A stretch of 64,000 bases of DNA from Trametes villosa (taxonomy: Eukaryota > Basidiomycota > Agaricomycetes > Polyporales > Polyporaceae), in contig PUDQ02000001.1 of assembly GCA_002964805.2 (NCBI GenBank), positions 6,720,001 to 6,784,000 of the forward strand, in the 5' to 3' direction. Positions 25,001 to 36,250 of this stretch are shown piece by piece. A program made the translations under genes and the position numbers. Numbering within the stretch: the stretch's first letter is position 1; every line of letters begins with the position of its first letter. The notes under the pieces are model-generated. The model saw only the letters and a list, made by a program, of their open reading frames with translations. It was not told where the DNA came from and searched no databases.

Positions 25001-26810
25001 GGACGTCTCAGCGGGTGGGCGCTCGCGGCTTTAAGAAGGCTTCTTAGCTTTAATTTCGGTCTTACGCGCCCTATAACACCTACGGGGTCTGTTCGTCCTG
25101 CGTCGGCGGACGCTCTTTCCGCTCGACCTCTGTGCTGTCGGTGTGCCCGTTTGAACTCGACCCTCCGTAGGTCGACGTTCGGCGGCTATCGTCTCCCTCC
25201 GCTTTGCCGTTTGGTGCGGCGTTGTTCTGCCCTGGCTGGTCGGAGACGCCCTCACTGATCCACCCACTGGGGTCCACCAGCTTCGGCGCGCCTTCGACGC
25301 GGCGAATCATGTCGGGTCGTAGGTGTATGCGGCCGCGCGCCTTGACGGGGCCGATTTCTTGCACAGAGATGTCGCTGAACGAGCGTAGGCGCGTACCGCG
25401 TTCCCACTTCAACTTCGTCCACAGCTTCTTCCACCAAGGCTCTATCTTCACGTCCACCGGTCTATGCAACTCCCGTGCGACGTTACGGGCCAACTCGGAC
25501 TCAACTATGCGCTGAAACTTCCGCGCAAAGAAGCTCCTGCAACGGGACATAGTGAGCGAGGGGCTAACGACAGGTAAGAAACGTTTTAACCTTCGGATGT
25601 AGACCATAGTCCATGATATGACGACCTAGACGACGTCAGTATTCCGGCCACAACACGACCGCATATACTCACCGGGCTGCCCAGACACATCTGGATGAAC
25701 AGGAGAGCTTGTTGGAATGGCGTCAGGCCGCTTAGATCTACCGTTGCGAGACCGCACACGGTGATTGCGCTGACGCAGTTGAAGAGGCAGTCGATGTAGT
25801 CGACGGGGTATTCGCCATTGCCCGCATAGAAGATACCAGAGAAGATTAGCGGCGTAAAGGTGCTATGGTGAGTGCGTTAGCGCTGTAGCTCCAGGCCGCA
25901 CGACGGTCACGTAGAGCGGCAAGACGACAGGTCCAGGCTAACGGGTGTAAAGGTCTTCACAAGCATAAGCAGGCCCTAGGATGGCATATACGAGCCATTG
26001 CGTCCTACAGGGTCTCAAAAGTGGGCACGAAAACAACTGCCTTCACCTGCCGTTGCTCTGTCGATTCCACTACAGATGTCCGTGATCCATCAACCTCGAT
26101 GAAGCTGCCCTTTGACGGCGCGGTGAAGCATGTGATTTGGAAGACAGGACGACAGAACGAAACCACACCCATGCCGTAACTTGGTACCCACGACACCCGA
26201 CTCAATGCGAACATCTCAGGACCGGGCACGGAGCGCGGGACGCCGAATGGGCATCTTTGCCCAACTGTGCTGCGCTTCACCTCCAGTTCACCCAGGACGT
26301 GCATGCAAGTGATAATCCCGCACGCACGAGATTTTGATCAAACAGCGCGCGGAAGCTATATCTGAAGGCGCCCCCTGGATGTCTCGTCAAGACCTCACAC
26401 CACGCTGGCATCGGAGGCTATAGAGTCGTCGGCAAAGCCGCGTCTGCCTTCCACCGGCCTGAGACAAACCGGAAGGATCGCAATGAATGAGATCTCTCTC
26501 GCGCCGCGTCGTGCAGAAATTGACCTCCGCGACCCCCTCGCCTGTATACGCGCATGGGATCAACAAAGGACAACGTACCGCGCCTGGCGCGAATGGCGCT
26601 CCGCCGGGCATCCACACGACCTCAAACCACCCAGCCACCCCACCATGCCTCCGATCGCGCCGCAGCTCATGGAAAGATCACAAAAGAGTCGACAAAGGTC
26701 ACTCACAAGAAAAGCAAATGGATGCGGTAAAAGTTGAGGTGTCGGAAGATGTACGCCTTGAAGTCGCCGAGCCTAGCTTGAGAGAGAATGCGACCTGGCA
26801 GAGTAGGCAT
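22090..26810 (-). CDS. TRK1: TrkH-family potassium transporter (fungal TRK1 type)
   Basis: High-affinity K+ uptake transporter of the plasma membrane with four M1-P-M2 units. Exon 1 (26810-26707) encodes MPTLPGRILSQARLGDFKAY and HLNFYRIHLLF; exon 2 (25862-25673) completes FTFTPLIFSGIF and the first pore segment SAITVCGLATVDLSGLTP. Later exons carry SSYTNTGMSLVDESLVPF (pore 2), IGNPAIVNIPVGVRFIIGLL, TAVRAAGFGTVTLSALAPAV (pore 3), and ELVSAYGTVGLSLGVPY (pore 4), which are family hallmarks. A long cytoplasmic loop after the first unit includes a six-fold RPTMS repeat. The C-terminus is acidic and ends SSKQG. Intron 1 is 844 nt, far longer than usual here. The junction between the exon ending near 25.1 kb and the next near 24.9 kb is unresolved because an in-frame TAG precedes the obvious donors. 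Confidence 0.92.
24561..24650 (-). repeat. 15-bp coding minisatellite, six units, in TRK1
   Basis: Six consecutive 15-bp units (GACATCGTSGG-type on +) encode RPTMS on the minus strand in the cytoplasmic loop of the potassium transporter. Units differ mainly at synonymous positions, so the repeat is kept in frame. Each adds one Ser and one Thr, possible phosphorylation sites. Confidence 0.9.
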
Positions 26811-27637
26811 CGCGCGCGTAGATCCTGGAGAGGGCTCTCGAGAGGCGGCGAGATGTAGTGGCGGTGGTAGGATGTTAGCTAGATTTATAGAGCAGCATTG
26901 GCGTCAAAGAGGTGTTCGGAGGAAGCGGTCGGTGCGAAGATGGCTCTGGCCAAGCTGTTCAGCCACACCTGGAATGACCGCATAATTTCGGGCGTCTATT
27001 CACTATTGCTTGAATAGTATTAGTAAATTACTGACGCTTTCTCCGGATTTCTGAACACTCTTAAAGCTACGATGTGCAGTTCATAGAAGATCAAGGAAAT
27101 AGAACAAAAGCCGCTACGATCCCGACAACCATATGCATGCAGGTTCTAGCGGATGTTTGTGGCTCCACGCCGTATATACGGAACGAGACGCGCAGATGGA
27201 CAACTTGAACATATTTTGTACCGAGTACCCAGCTTGCAGTGTGTACTGACAGCACACGAGAGTGGCGCAGACTTGCAAAAGGGTTGCGGTCCTCCGTCAG
27301 GCACACGCTCTGTCGCGCAATAGGGAAGCGGAGATGACCAACGTGCGTCGCGCAACAATACATACGACAAGTGCCGGCATGCCCTCACATGGGCTTTTTC
27401 CACCGTTCACACTGCAGAACATGACAAGCACGCATCAGCAGCGTCGGAGTCGTGTGGCGAATAGTCGGATCATAACAGCAGCAGCAGCAGTGGCAGAAGA
27501 CATCATGAGAAGCAGCAACGGGAGAACCGCCAGCGCGAGCGAGCGAGAAGTTGCAGGGTTCAGACGTTGCAGGGTACGCAGATAGGGTATCGGACAGACA
27601 GCACGGGGTATAGCTTGGGCAAGAACGGCCCATGCGG
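26811..27637. other. gene-free stretch between TRK1 start and dynactin p25 stop
   Basis: Holds the TRK1 promoter and the 3' side of the dynactin p25 gene. The AT-rich part near 27.0 kb has no open frame of note. A short CAG run lies near 27480-27490. No gene or RNA supported. Confidence 0.5.
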
Positions 27638-28672
27638 CTACCGCTCCGCGGGCAGGGGCTGGAAGCGGGTGTAGTACTGCTTGGTCGAAGCTTCCACCAT
27701 CTCTGGGGTCGACTCCGGCAGGTCTTCCACGAAGCGTCCTGGTTGTCACAGCGCCATGTCAGGGCTGTAGGGTGCGTGCATGGGGCCTTTCGCGACATAC
27801 CTGGTGACCCCGCAAACAACGCCAATGCGGGCACCACAGTGTTAGGCGGGACGACCGTGTTGTCCGCGATTTTCGCGCAGTCCTTAATGATCGTGAACTT
27901 CCCCTGCGGACCACAATGTCAGTAAGTTGCAAGGCACGCGACCAGTCATGGGGGACATTCGCTAATTCCAGGGGACGGAGCGAGCTTGGAGAATGACTTG
28001 AACTGGTCTCCTGTTCAGGACCTGAGACAACATAGGAATCCGGAGCAGCGTTACTGGCCGGGATTCAGGACCTTGACCGGACTGGCAGCCAGGCCGTTCA
28101 GGAGAGTCCGGTCCAGGCACCTTGCCAAGCTCATCCCTGCGCAGTATACCCGCATATTTGTGTCGTGAATGTGCGTGAATGCGACGTACGATGATACAGT
28201 TCTTTCCAATTTCGACGTGATTCCCAATAGTAGCCGCTTCCACGATTGAATTCGCGCCAATGTGTACATGGTCTCCGATCTTCATCGGGTAGTAGTTGAA
28301 GTTCCCGCGATACGTCTTGTACGGCGGCCTAAAAACTCCCGTCTGAACAGCCCGTTCGCGTCCGGGAGAAGCGTAGAACGCACCTCATAACGCACCCCTC
28401 GCCTATGAGGCAGTACCGCCCGAGGGATATCACGACCGCATGACCAGGACCCGTCCGCCGCAGGTCGCCTCGTATGATCGCGCCGCTCGCGATAATGGTC
28501 TTTCCGCCCAGGATGATGTTCTGCGGCCCAGAGATGGTCGCCCTACGGGAGACTTTGTTCCCGGTGTCCTGCGCGCCCCCGAGTCAGCTCACGCCCCGGC
28601 TATACGCGCTTGGTGGCATTCACCTACCGTCTCAATATACTCTGCGCGCGTGTAGTATATTGGGAGATCCAT
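27638..28672 (-). CDS. dynactin subunit 5 (p25)
   Basis: Pointed-end subunit of dynactin, the activator of cytoplasmic dynein; p25 helps select endosome cargo and supports early-endosome movement in hyphae. Five exons (28672-28628, 28568-28384, 28328-28190, 27903-27801, 27738-27638) sum to 573 nt, 190 residues, the family length. The protein is a left-handed parallel beta-helix of hexapeptide repeats, seen in NIILGGKTIIASGAIIRGDL, HVHIGANSIVEAATIGNHVE and CIIGKFTIIKDCAKIADNTV. It ends with the conserved tail YYTRFQPLPAER. The fourth intron segment (28189-27904, 286 nt) is long for this region. The gene is divergent from its neighbour at 28830 with only 157 bp between start codons. Confidence 0.93.
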
Positions 28673-28829
28673 GTCGCTGCCGCTGCCAGTGTCGTGGGCC
28701 GAGGTGAAGTCTGGTGAAGTCGAGGTCGCGGTCGAGGGCAAAGCCGACGAGACGCGCGTGCCGCGCAGACGCGACTGTATGCGCGCTCCGCGTGCCGTGC
28801 CTTGGGCCTCACCTTCGCTGCTGCCCACG

Positions 28830-29723
28830 ATGAGGCCCACGGGTGTTTCCTTCTTGCTTCGCCGGCAACCGCCAACGCTCTCTTCTACGCTACGGGGAAG
28901 ATGCCTCTCGACGCTGGTCCGCTCGAAAGCGCCCTCTGCGTTCGTCTCTCTTCGCGCTAGCAGCTGCCCTAGCGTACAGCGGCGACTCCTCGCCACGCAC
29001 ACGGAGGCGCCCCCAGCGGCCGCGAAACCCACCACACAACCCGCGGTCGAGGCCGCGCAAGCGGAGGAGGAGTACCGTGGCCCGCTCGCGACGACCTTCC
29101 GGCGGCTGAAGATCCTCTCGCTCTCCTCGCTCACGCTCACCTTCGCGCTCACGCCCTTCATCTTCGTGCTCGAGACGACGTCGAGCGTGCCCCTCTCCGG
29201 GCGGTTCGCGCTCGCGGGCATCGCGATGGCGACGAGCAGCGTCTCGACCGCGCTCGTCGCGTGGTGCGGCCGCCCGTATGTCACCGCCCTCCGCTTCCTC
29301 GACCTTGAGCCCGCGACCGCGCACGGACACACGCAGGCGCTCGAGATGACCACACTCACGCTCGGGCTGCACAAGCGCGTGACGACGGTGTACGACACCG
29401 CGTTCCTCGTTCCGACGAGCCGCCCGTTCGCGACGTGGGAGCTCGCGGAGGCCTTCCGGCTTGCGGAGGCGGAGGCGCAGAGTGCGCGCGCGGAGGGGCG
29501 CATCCCGCGCGAGGAGACCATTGCGGAGACGCGGACTGCGGACGGCGCCGTCGTCGGCCGGCGGGTGGTGAGCTGGGACGGGGACGGGGTGGGGACCTGC
29601 AGGGACATTGGGCAGGTCGTGCGGTGAGTGTGTTATTCTTTTGGTAAAGGACAGGTGCATTTTATGTGGGATCGCAGGTACTTCAACGTCCACCAGGAGC
29701 TTCTCAGCCGGCCCATACGGTGA
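28830..29723 (+). CDS. TMEM70/TMEM186-like mitochondrial membrane protein
   Basis: Two exons (28830-29623, 29678-29723; 54-nt intron) encode about 279 residues. I chose the ATG at 28830 rather than the upstream in-frame ATG at 28671, because it gives an Arg/Ser/Leu-rich N-terminus typical of a mitochondrial presequence and avoids overlap with dynactin p25. Two hydrophobic hairpin segments follow a GPLATTFRRLKILSLSSL motif: one around TFALTPFIFVLE and one around FALAGIAMATSSVSTALVAW. A soluble C-terminal domain follows with MTTLTLGLHKRVTTVYD and FLVPTSRPFATWELAE. The pattern resembles the TMEM70/186/223 family, which assists assembly of respiratory complexes. Function here is inferred from that resemblance only. 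Confidence 0.6.
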
Positions 29724-30255
29724 CGGAGGGCTGAAAAGTATCTGGGTAAGTGGTTGGAACTGGTACCTCCACCTGTCAGCTCATAGTCTGCTCAGGATTA
29801 TACAGTATATATTTGCTGGTCTAATGTACACGACATTTAGTCGGTATACAGTCGGCGGGCTCGGGATATGCTACGCCTAATATGACCCCCCTCCTTGCAT
29901 GTCTGTGCTCCTCGCGGAGAGGACTCCCAAACCGCCATCTAATGACGTGTGACCCGAAGCCACATCATCCCGGAATTTGTTGGTGAGTTTACAGCGCCTT
30001 GAGAGTATAACGTTAGTGATATGCTGAACCTAGTATGGCGTCAGACAACGGCGAGTTGGGATGGAGGTCGGTACACTTCCGCTTGTTTTAGCTAATTTGA
30101 GAGACATTAGGTGCTGCCGGATCGATCTCGTATTAACATCTTGTTCCCAGGCTGATCCAAGATATAGACGAGTGGCTTCCCATCTATGCGCTCGTACCAC
30201 GACAATAAGCTAGCTACCCTTCACCTTTCGCCATCCTTTACCCAGCTCTACTCTC
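29724..30255. other. intergenic stretch, 532 bp
   Basis: Tandem genes on the + strand flank it. It should contain the 3' end of the TMEM70-like gene and the promoter of the MGQRHQ gene. Nothing else is visible. Confidence 0.5.
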
Positions 30256-32557
30256 ATGGGCCAACGGCATCAAGTTTTCTTGATCGCTCGTGTTCATCCC
30301 CACCGTGATCCGGAGGTGCCTACCTACCGATGCGTAGCCGCCTTCCACCACCAGTTTTGCTACGGCACGCTCCCTCTGCGCTCCATGCATCGCTTCCTTC
30401 GACTTCTCGCCCAACCCGAAAATGCAGCTATAGTTCGCGCCGAGCTCCGTGAGGTGGATGCGCACTATCGACGTGCTCACAGCGGAGAGCCGATGCCTTG
30501 CGTACCCTGTCCCTACAGCGTCTCTCTCGTCGCAACCGCGTGGACTACCAATTTGGACGCTACGCATGGCCTCCCGCAATTCGACGGCGTTGCCCTTCGC
30601 CATTGCGTGCTGGATGCGCGCATGGGGTGCTGGGATGGCGGTCGGTTTCTTCTATTTTCACAGACCACACGGGCGCTGATCACCTTCCACGTCCACCGTC
30701 TATAGACAATAATGACGGAATTTCTATCGTCGATGTCACCGATCCTCTACGCCCGGCCTACTGTTTCATGACGAGCTCGTACCCATTGTCTGCGTACGAG
30801 TACCTGGGAAAGTACTACCCGCTGGCTGGTGAGCGAATATTTGGCACCCTGTACGGCTTCCAGCTGACGTTCGTCCAGGTGCGGCGGAAAGGGCTAGTGA
30901 CCGCGACTACCTTGCTATCATCTTGGACATAACCGGCATCCCACTCCTCACAGCGGAAATCCTGCAAGAGGCATGGCCAAGGGAGAGGTTCCACGCACGG
31001 ACGCCCCAACAGGATTACATTCTTATCCCCAGCGGCTGTGCAACATCAATTTCCTCACCCGACTACGCGCGCAGAGTCCGGGACACAGCTTGCCACCGTC
31101 TGTGGAACGACCCGAAGAGCGACGAAGCCGCAAGATGGTACGCTGCACTCAAACCCGGCAGCCCTCCCTCATCGACGGGTCCAAAGCTGATCTGGTTTCT
31201 ACTTCGACATCCATCGGTGTTCAATTTCGCGTTAGTGACCGCCCCCGAGTCCCCGCCCGGTGGCATCGAAAACGTCCCGACGTCCCCGCAGACATCCGGC
31301 GCGAGCGGTGCTAGCGGCGTGAACAGCTACGACGAGGATAAGGCTAGTGTACCGGCGGCGATGGAGTACGCCAACACCACCCTGCGGCGATTGTCCCCGT
31401 TCCCAGACGAGTACGTGGACACGCTTGTGATGATCTTCACGTCGACCAAGCAACACTTTGCCGATCTCTCCGGGTATGACCTCTGTTCTAGACAGATCGG
31501 GGCGATCCTCGCCAGATGCTCAGATATCGACTCGCTCGACATATCGCAAAATCCACGGATCGGCGTCCATGATATTCCCGCCCTCGTCGATGTCGCCCCA
31601 TCCCTTCGCCGCCTCAACGTCTCGGGTTGCAGCGCAATCAACGGCGACGAGCTACTGGAGCTTGTGCGCATGCGTCCGGCGCTTTTCCGCTCGCTCGAGG
31701 CCATCGTCCACCCCGTATTCCTGACGATCGAGAAGCCGCCCAACTTCCCGATTGCGTTCACGTTCATATGCGCCGGTGTGCAGGACGTGAGCGGCGTTGC
31801 TCTGCCGATGTTCACGCCCACGCAGGTGCTCCAGGCGCTGTGCCAGCTACTCCCGATAGCATGGCACTCGGGCGAGAGTCTCCTCCGGGCACAACCGGGT
31901 TTGGTCACACTTGCGGGTCGTAGCGACCAGTGGGACTGGTACATGCAAGCACACCGTACCCTCCCCGTACCCGGAAGCCTTGGGATGTCATCGCCGATGC
32001 TCTCATACTCTGCGTTCAGCAGCGGCTCTCAACCTCCAGGCCAATGCTGGTCCGATCGCCCCGTCGTCGGCGTGCCCCTGCACCCGTACTCCATCGTCTC
32101 CCCTGGCCCGGAGGGCAGTTGGGCCTTCTACCTCGACTGGAGCGCCCCAGCGGCTGGCCCGCAGAAGTGGGCGTTCATACGCTACGGCCCGGGCGCCGGA
32201 GACGAGGGAGAGGACGGGCAGACGGAGCTCAATGCTACCACCGAGGATCCCGTCGCAGAGACGCAGCGCATCCCCAGCTACGCACGTCGAGGGAGGGTGT
32301 ACGACCTACGCGGATTCGTGCGCCACACGACGGAGGAGGGCCGGCCGCCCCCGGCCGCCCAGCTCGTTGCGCAGCTGGAAGAGGTGCTGTACATGCGGCA
32401 GCAATTCGACGGGGAGCTCGTGTGCCCGCTCATGTACGACGAAGACACACCCACCGCGTCGACGATTATACCGCAGATCGCCGCCCGGGACGCCCACGGC
32501 GACTTTATGCAGCGCATCGCACATAAGATGCTGTCGCAGGTGCACCGTTCGTGGTGA
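30256..32557 (+). CDS. basidiomycete MGQRHQ-family protein with LRR-like segment
   Basis: Three exons (30256-30640, 30706-30828, 30879-32557) sum to 2187 nt, 728 residues. The start MGQRHQVFLIARVHP and following blocks RCVAAFHHQFCYGTLPLR, CWDGDNNDGISIVDVTDP and PLLTAEILQEAWP are typical of a protein family I recall as expanded in Agaricomycetes but of unknown function. A middle stretch (SLDISQNPRIGVHDIPALVD, PSLRRLNVSGCSAI) looks like leucine-rich repeats of the RNI type. The C-terminal part (GVPLHPYSIVSPG, SWAFYLDWSAP) may be a separate globular domain. No transmembrane segment or signal peptide. The first intron donor is GTCGGT, less usual, but the frame and family motif fix it. Confidence 0.85.
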
Positions 32558-34369
32558 GTTCAACGTCGAACCTCTGCCTAGGGGTGACTAGTACTGCCAG
32601 CGGAGCAAGTGGTGTGGGGATGGTCAACATCGTTCCCATCCCCGCGTATACGTAGTGGCAATTGTCTGATCATCGCTCACCCTCGGGTGACCCTCCAGAA
32701 GACGGGGAAAGGCCTGCCTCTGGAAGGTAGCAATGGTCTTCCACATAGGACGTGTTCGTACAGTACGGTATGTTGTTGACTACGGCCCTCGGCGTTAAAT
32801 AATAGCATCGGATGGATATTTCTTGATATGAGGCATGCTCTCCAGATGGACTTCATCATCATAAAACATGTGAACGATCGCTAGAGTCGGAACTCGAGTA
32901 CCTGGATGCAAGCATACTGCAACCGTCGGCCATTGCGAGCGGCACTAGTTTGCTCTTCCCTGGCACGACTGGATCCCCATACCCTTCGCGTCGTTTGTAC
33001 TCCGCCGCTATTCCGTTTGGCCACAACGAATGAGGCACATGAATACCTACCATACGCAACACTTCACCGAGGTTGTTGCCCTCGACTGCGCCAATTTGAA
33101 TTGTGGGGTCTAGTGACAAGCAGCGTAGAGCCTAGGAATATGTCGCTCGGCGCATGAATGCGTCTCCAAGTGTTCAAGACGATCGTTCCAGACATATCCC
33201 ACAGGGAGCACAAAGGAGCACAAGCACTCAGAGGTGATGGTGGTGGTCGAGGTTCAAGCAGCCGAATCATGTGAACCCCGCTCGGTCGCCCACCGTGCAC
33301 GCCAGCGCGTGTGAAAACACACCGGCGCCCTGCTGAAATGGCCATTTCATCTGCCAGTCGGATGGTTTCCGGATTCGGGTGAAAAAGGTGTGATATCCCC
33401 ACCTCCACTTTTCAGCCAAATGAGGATTATATGCAACGCCCATGTTCGTCAAAATTCTCTAAGTCCACACAAGCATTTGGAGGCGCTGACGTCATGGTGC
33501 CACACGGGCGTCTAAAAGATATCTGGCGGCATTCCGACCGTGGCTGGACTCTTCTTGCTTTGCTCCCATCCACCACGTCTCGCTAGGTTGCTACCTCGCC
33601 CAGTCGCGCTTTCTAGTACTTATGCTTTTCTCTGATGCTGTGTGATCTGGCATCACACCTCCTCGACTCTTCGCTCAGCAAACCCCCAAAACGATCAACA
33701 AAACACAACGAAGGATTCGCTGCGATATTGTGAGCAGGATTACCGGTACGTCCGTGGTTCCAGATGGCACAGACAGCGAATGCTCCGCTGTCAAGCTCGC
33801 CCGCTCTTGGATCCCGTCTGGTAAATTTCGATGGTATCGAACGCTGTCAGGCCATTGCTCATTGTTGGGCACGTTGGGTCGGTGTCCTCTTCGATCCTCA
33901 CTACTTCTTGGTTGTCGGTTTGCACAGTAGTATTAGGTCTATCCTGTACGCACGGTACTGTTTAGAATGACCACGAATTGTGCTCTGTTACGAGAACGAA
34001 TGAAAGGAGTGATAAAACAGCATTACTATCATCCGCCCGCGAAGATTCAACTGCTTTTCAGCAGTGAGCGCGCGATCTGACAGACCCGCTGAAACGTTTC
34101 ATTTTTGGGTGTGTTTTAATACCCCTCGATTCATTCGCGCGAGGTTTGTTTTCATCCGGTTTCGTTGAAAAACAACTTCGCGCGGCGTAAAGTCACACCG
34201 GCGCTGCGTGTTAACTGGGGTGTTATTTTCACACCGTACGGCCTTCTCAGAGCGCCGCGCCCAGTGCGCATCCGCGCGACCGGTAGCGAAGGTCCCGACT
34301 CCCCGGAGTGCTCGTCGTGGTCTACCCCGGCCGCCACCCCCGGACTCGTCCCCCCAACGGCCAACCACC
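32558..34369. other. long intergenic stretch, 1.8 kb
   Basis: No supported gene. A CRE-like TGACGTCA lies near 33486. A perfect 7-bp inverted repeat GTGTGAT/ATCACAC lies at 33640-33658. The last 300 bases before 34370 are probably the promoter and 5' UTR of the phosphotransferase gene. Open frames are short and unconvincing. Confidence 0.5.
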
Positions 34370-35870
34370 ATGTCGACCCCGCAGGCGAAGATTGGCGGCG
34401 AGTACGGCGAGGTGCGCGCGAACATCGACGGCGCGAAGCTGAACGCCTACCTCGCCGCGCACGTCCCCGCGGTGAAGACGCCCGTGGACATCAAGCAGTT
34501 CAAGGTGCGTCCCGGGCCATTTCAGGGGTATGCAGCACGCTGACGGACTTGGTGCAGTTTGGGCAGGTGCGTGGGCACGCTGTGTGTAGCCGCAACGCTA
34601 GCTGACCAGGTCGCAGTCGAACCCCACATACTTCCTCACAGATGCCAGGTGCGCACGAGCGGTTCTCCCACCTGCCCGGCGTGGTGTACTGAGCTAGTTT
34701 CTACGCAGCTCAACACGCTTCGTCCTGCGGAAGAAGCCCGCAGGCCAGCTCCTCTCGAAGACCGCGCACCAGGTCGAGCGCGAGTACACCATGCTCCGCG
34801 CGCTGCACGCGCACAACACGAAGCCGTCTACGGCCCCTGAGCAGCGCGTGCCCATCCCCGAGCCCATCGTGCTCTGCGAAGACACGAGCGTGGTCGGCAC
34901 GCCGTTCTACATCATGGAGTTCCTCGACGGCCGCATATTCACCGACCCGCGCATGCCGGAGGTCGCCCCGCAGGTCCGGCGAGAGTGGTGCGTCGTCCCA
35001 TGTGTGAGCGTGAAGCGCTGATCGAGCATGCATATTCGGTAGCTGGCTGGACGCGGTGCGCGTGCTCGGCGCGCTCTCGCAGCTCGACCCCGCCGCGCTC
35101 GGCCTCTCCTCGTTCGCACCCGACCGGCCGTACTTCCCGCGGCAGATCAAGTCGCTCGCGCGCGTCTCCGAGGCGCAGGCCGCCGCGGTCGACGTCGAGA
35201 CGCACCAGCCGACGGGCGAGATCCCGCGGTTCGCGGAGATGGTGGCGTGGTACAAGCAGAACCTGCCCGACGAGCGCAAGACGGGGCGCCGCGTCGTGCA
35301 CGGCGACTACAAGCTCGACAACCTCGTCTTCCACCCGACGGAGAACCGCGTGATCGGCATCCTCGACTGGGAGCTGTGCACGCTCGGGAGCCCGGTGCGT
35401 GCGAGCGTCGGGTTGCTACGGTGTGTGCGGGTTGGCTGACAGGGCGGCAGCTCGCGGACCTGGCGAACTTCACGCAGCCGTGGTCGATCACGAAGCAGGC
35501 GTTCCCCGAGGGCGTCACGCTGGCGATCGCGTTCAAGGACAACGCGGCGGAGGCCCCCATCGCGCTTGAGGAGCTCGAGCGCGAGTACTGCCGGGTGACG
35601 CGCCAGCCGTACCCCATCCCCGAAATCGTCTTCGCACGAAGCTGGATGCTCTTCCGCGTGAGTCGCGCTCTCTCTGCTTTGCGGGCGTACAAGCTGACTG
35701 GACATGTGCAGAGCGCGATCATCATGCAGGGCATCGCGGCGCGCTACGCGCGGCGGCAGGCGAGCTCGGAGAAGGCGCACTTGTACGTGCAGGGGTTCCC
35801 GCTGATGGGGCAGCTCGCGTACAGCACGCTCGTCGAGGCTGGCGTTGCGGGCACGAAGGCCAAGCTGTGA
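34370..35870 (+). CDS. ACAD10/11-type aminoglycoside-phosphotransferase-fold kinase, PTS1
   Basis: Seven exons (34370-34504, 34558-34566, 34617-34648, 34709-34987, 35043-35394, 35451-35657, 35712-35870) sum to 1173 nt, 390 residues. The kinase fold is shown by [10 protein letters not shown] (ATP-binding Lys region), the Brenner motif [14 protein letters not shown] (catalytic Asp, Asn) and [10 protein letters not shown] (metal-binding Asp). It matches the phosphotransferase half of vertebrate ACAD10/11, which phosphorylates 4-hydroxyacyl-CoA for beta-oxidation; here the dehydrogenase half is absent. The C-terminus GTKAKL is a PTS1 peroxisomal signal. The 9-nt second exon encodes only FGQ, needed for the family motif [13 protein letters not shown]. 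Substrate is inferred from the family. Confidence 0.88.
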
Positions 35871-36250
35871 TTTTCTTGCCTGCATTTGATTTGGTACATC
35901 TTGCGGATTGCTGCTGCAGTTACTACTGTACATATACTACTCACCGGATTGGAGGGGTTGAGGATCTACCTGTAACGATGCAGTATTGTGCCCAGAAAGC
36001 ACTCTTCTAGCGGCGTGAGTGCTGGACATATGCGTTGGACATGATGTGTTGCCGTTGCGTGCTTGTAAGCGAGGATTTGAGGTGGGCACCGCCTACATAA
36101 TCGCGGGGAGGAAGGATGGAGAGGTGTCGAGCAAATTAGGTGGTGCTAGTATACAGGTATAAGTTATGTGCGGCGTCGTGTCTATATCAGTCCTCGCTGC
36201 AGACCGAGGGGTGAGCATTTCGCAACACCACTCAGAGTGAAGGAGTATGC
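35871..36250. other. convergent 3' ends, 380 bp
   Basis: Lies between the stop codons of the phosphotransferase (+) and TIM22 (-). It should hold both 3' UTRs. No other feature seen. Confidence 0.5.

Noticed and set aside
27470..27500. CAG run as a coding poly-Gln tract
   Set aside because: Short and in an intergenic stretch without a supported gene.
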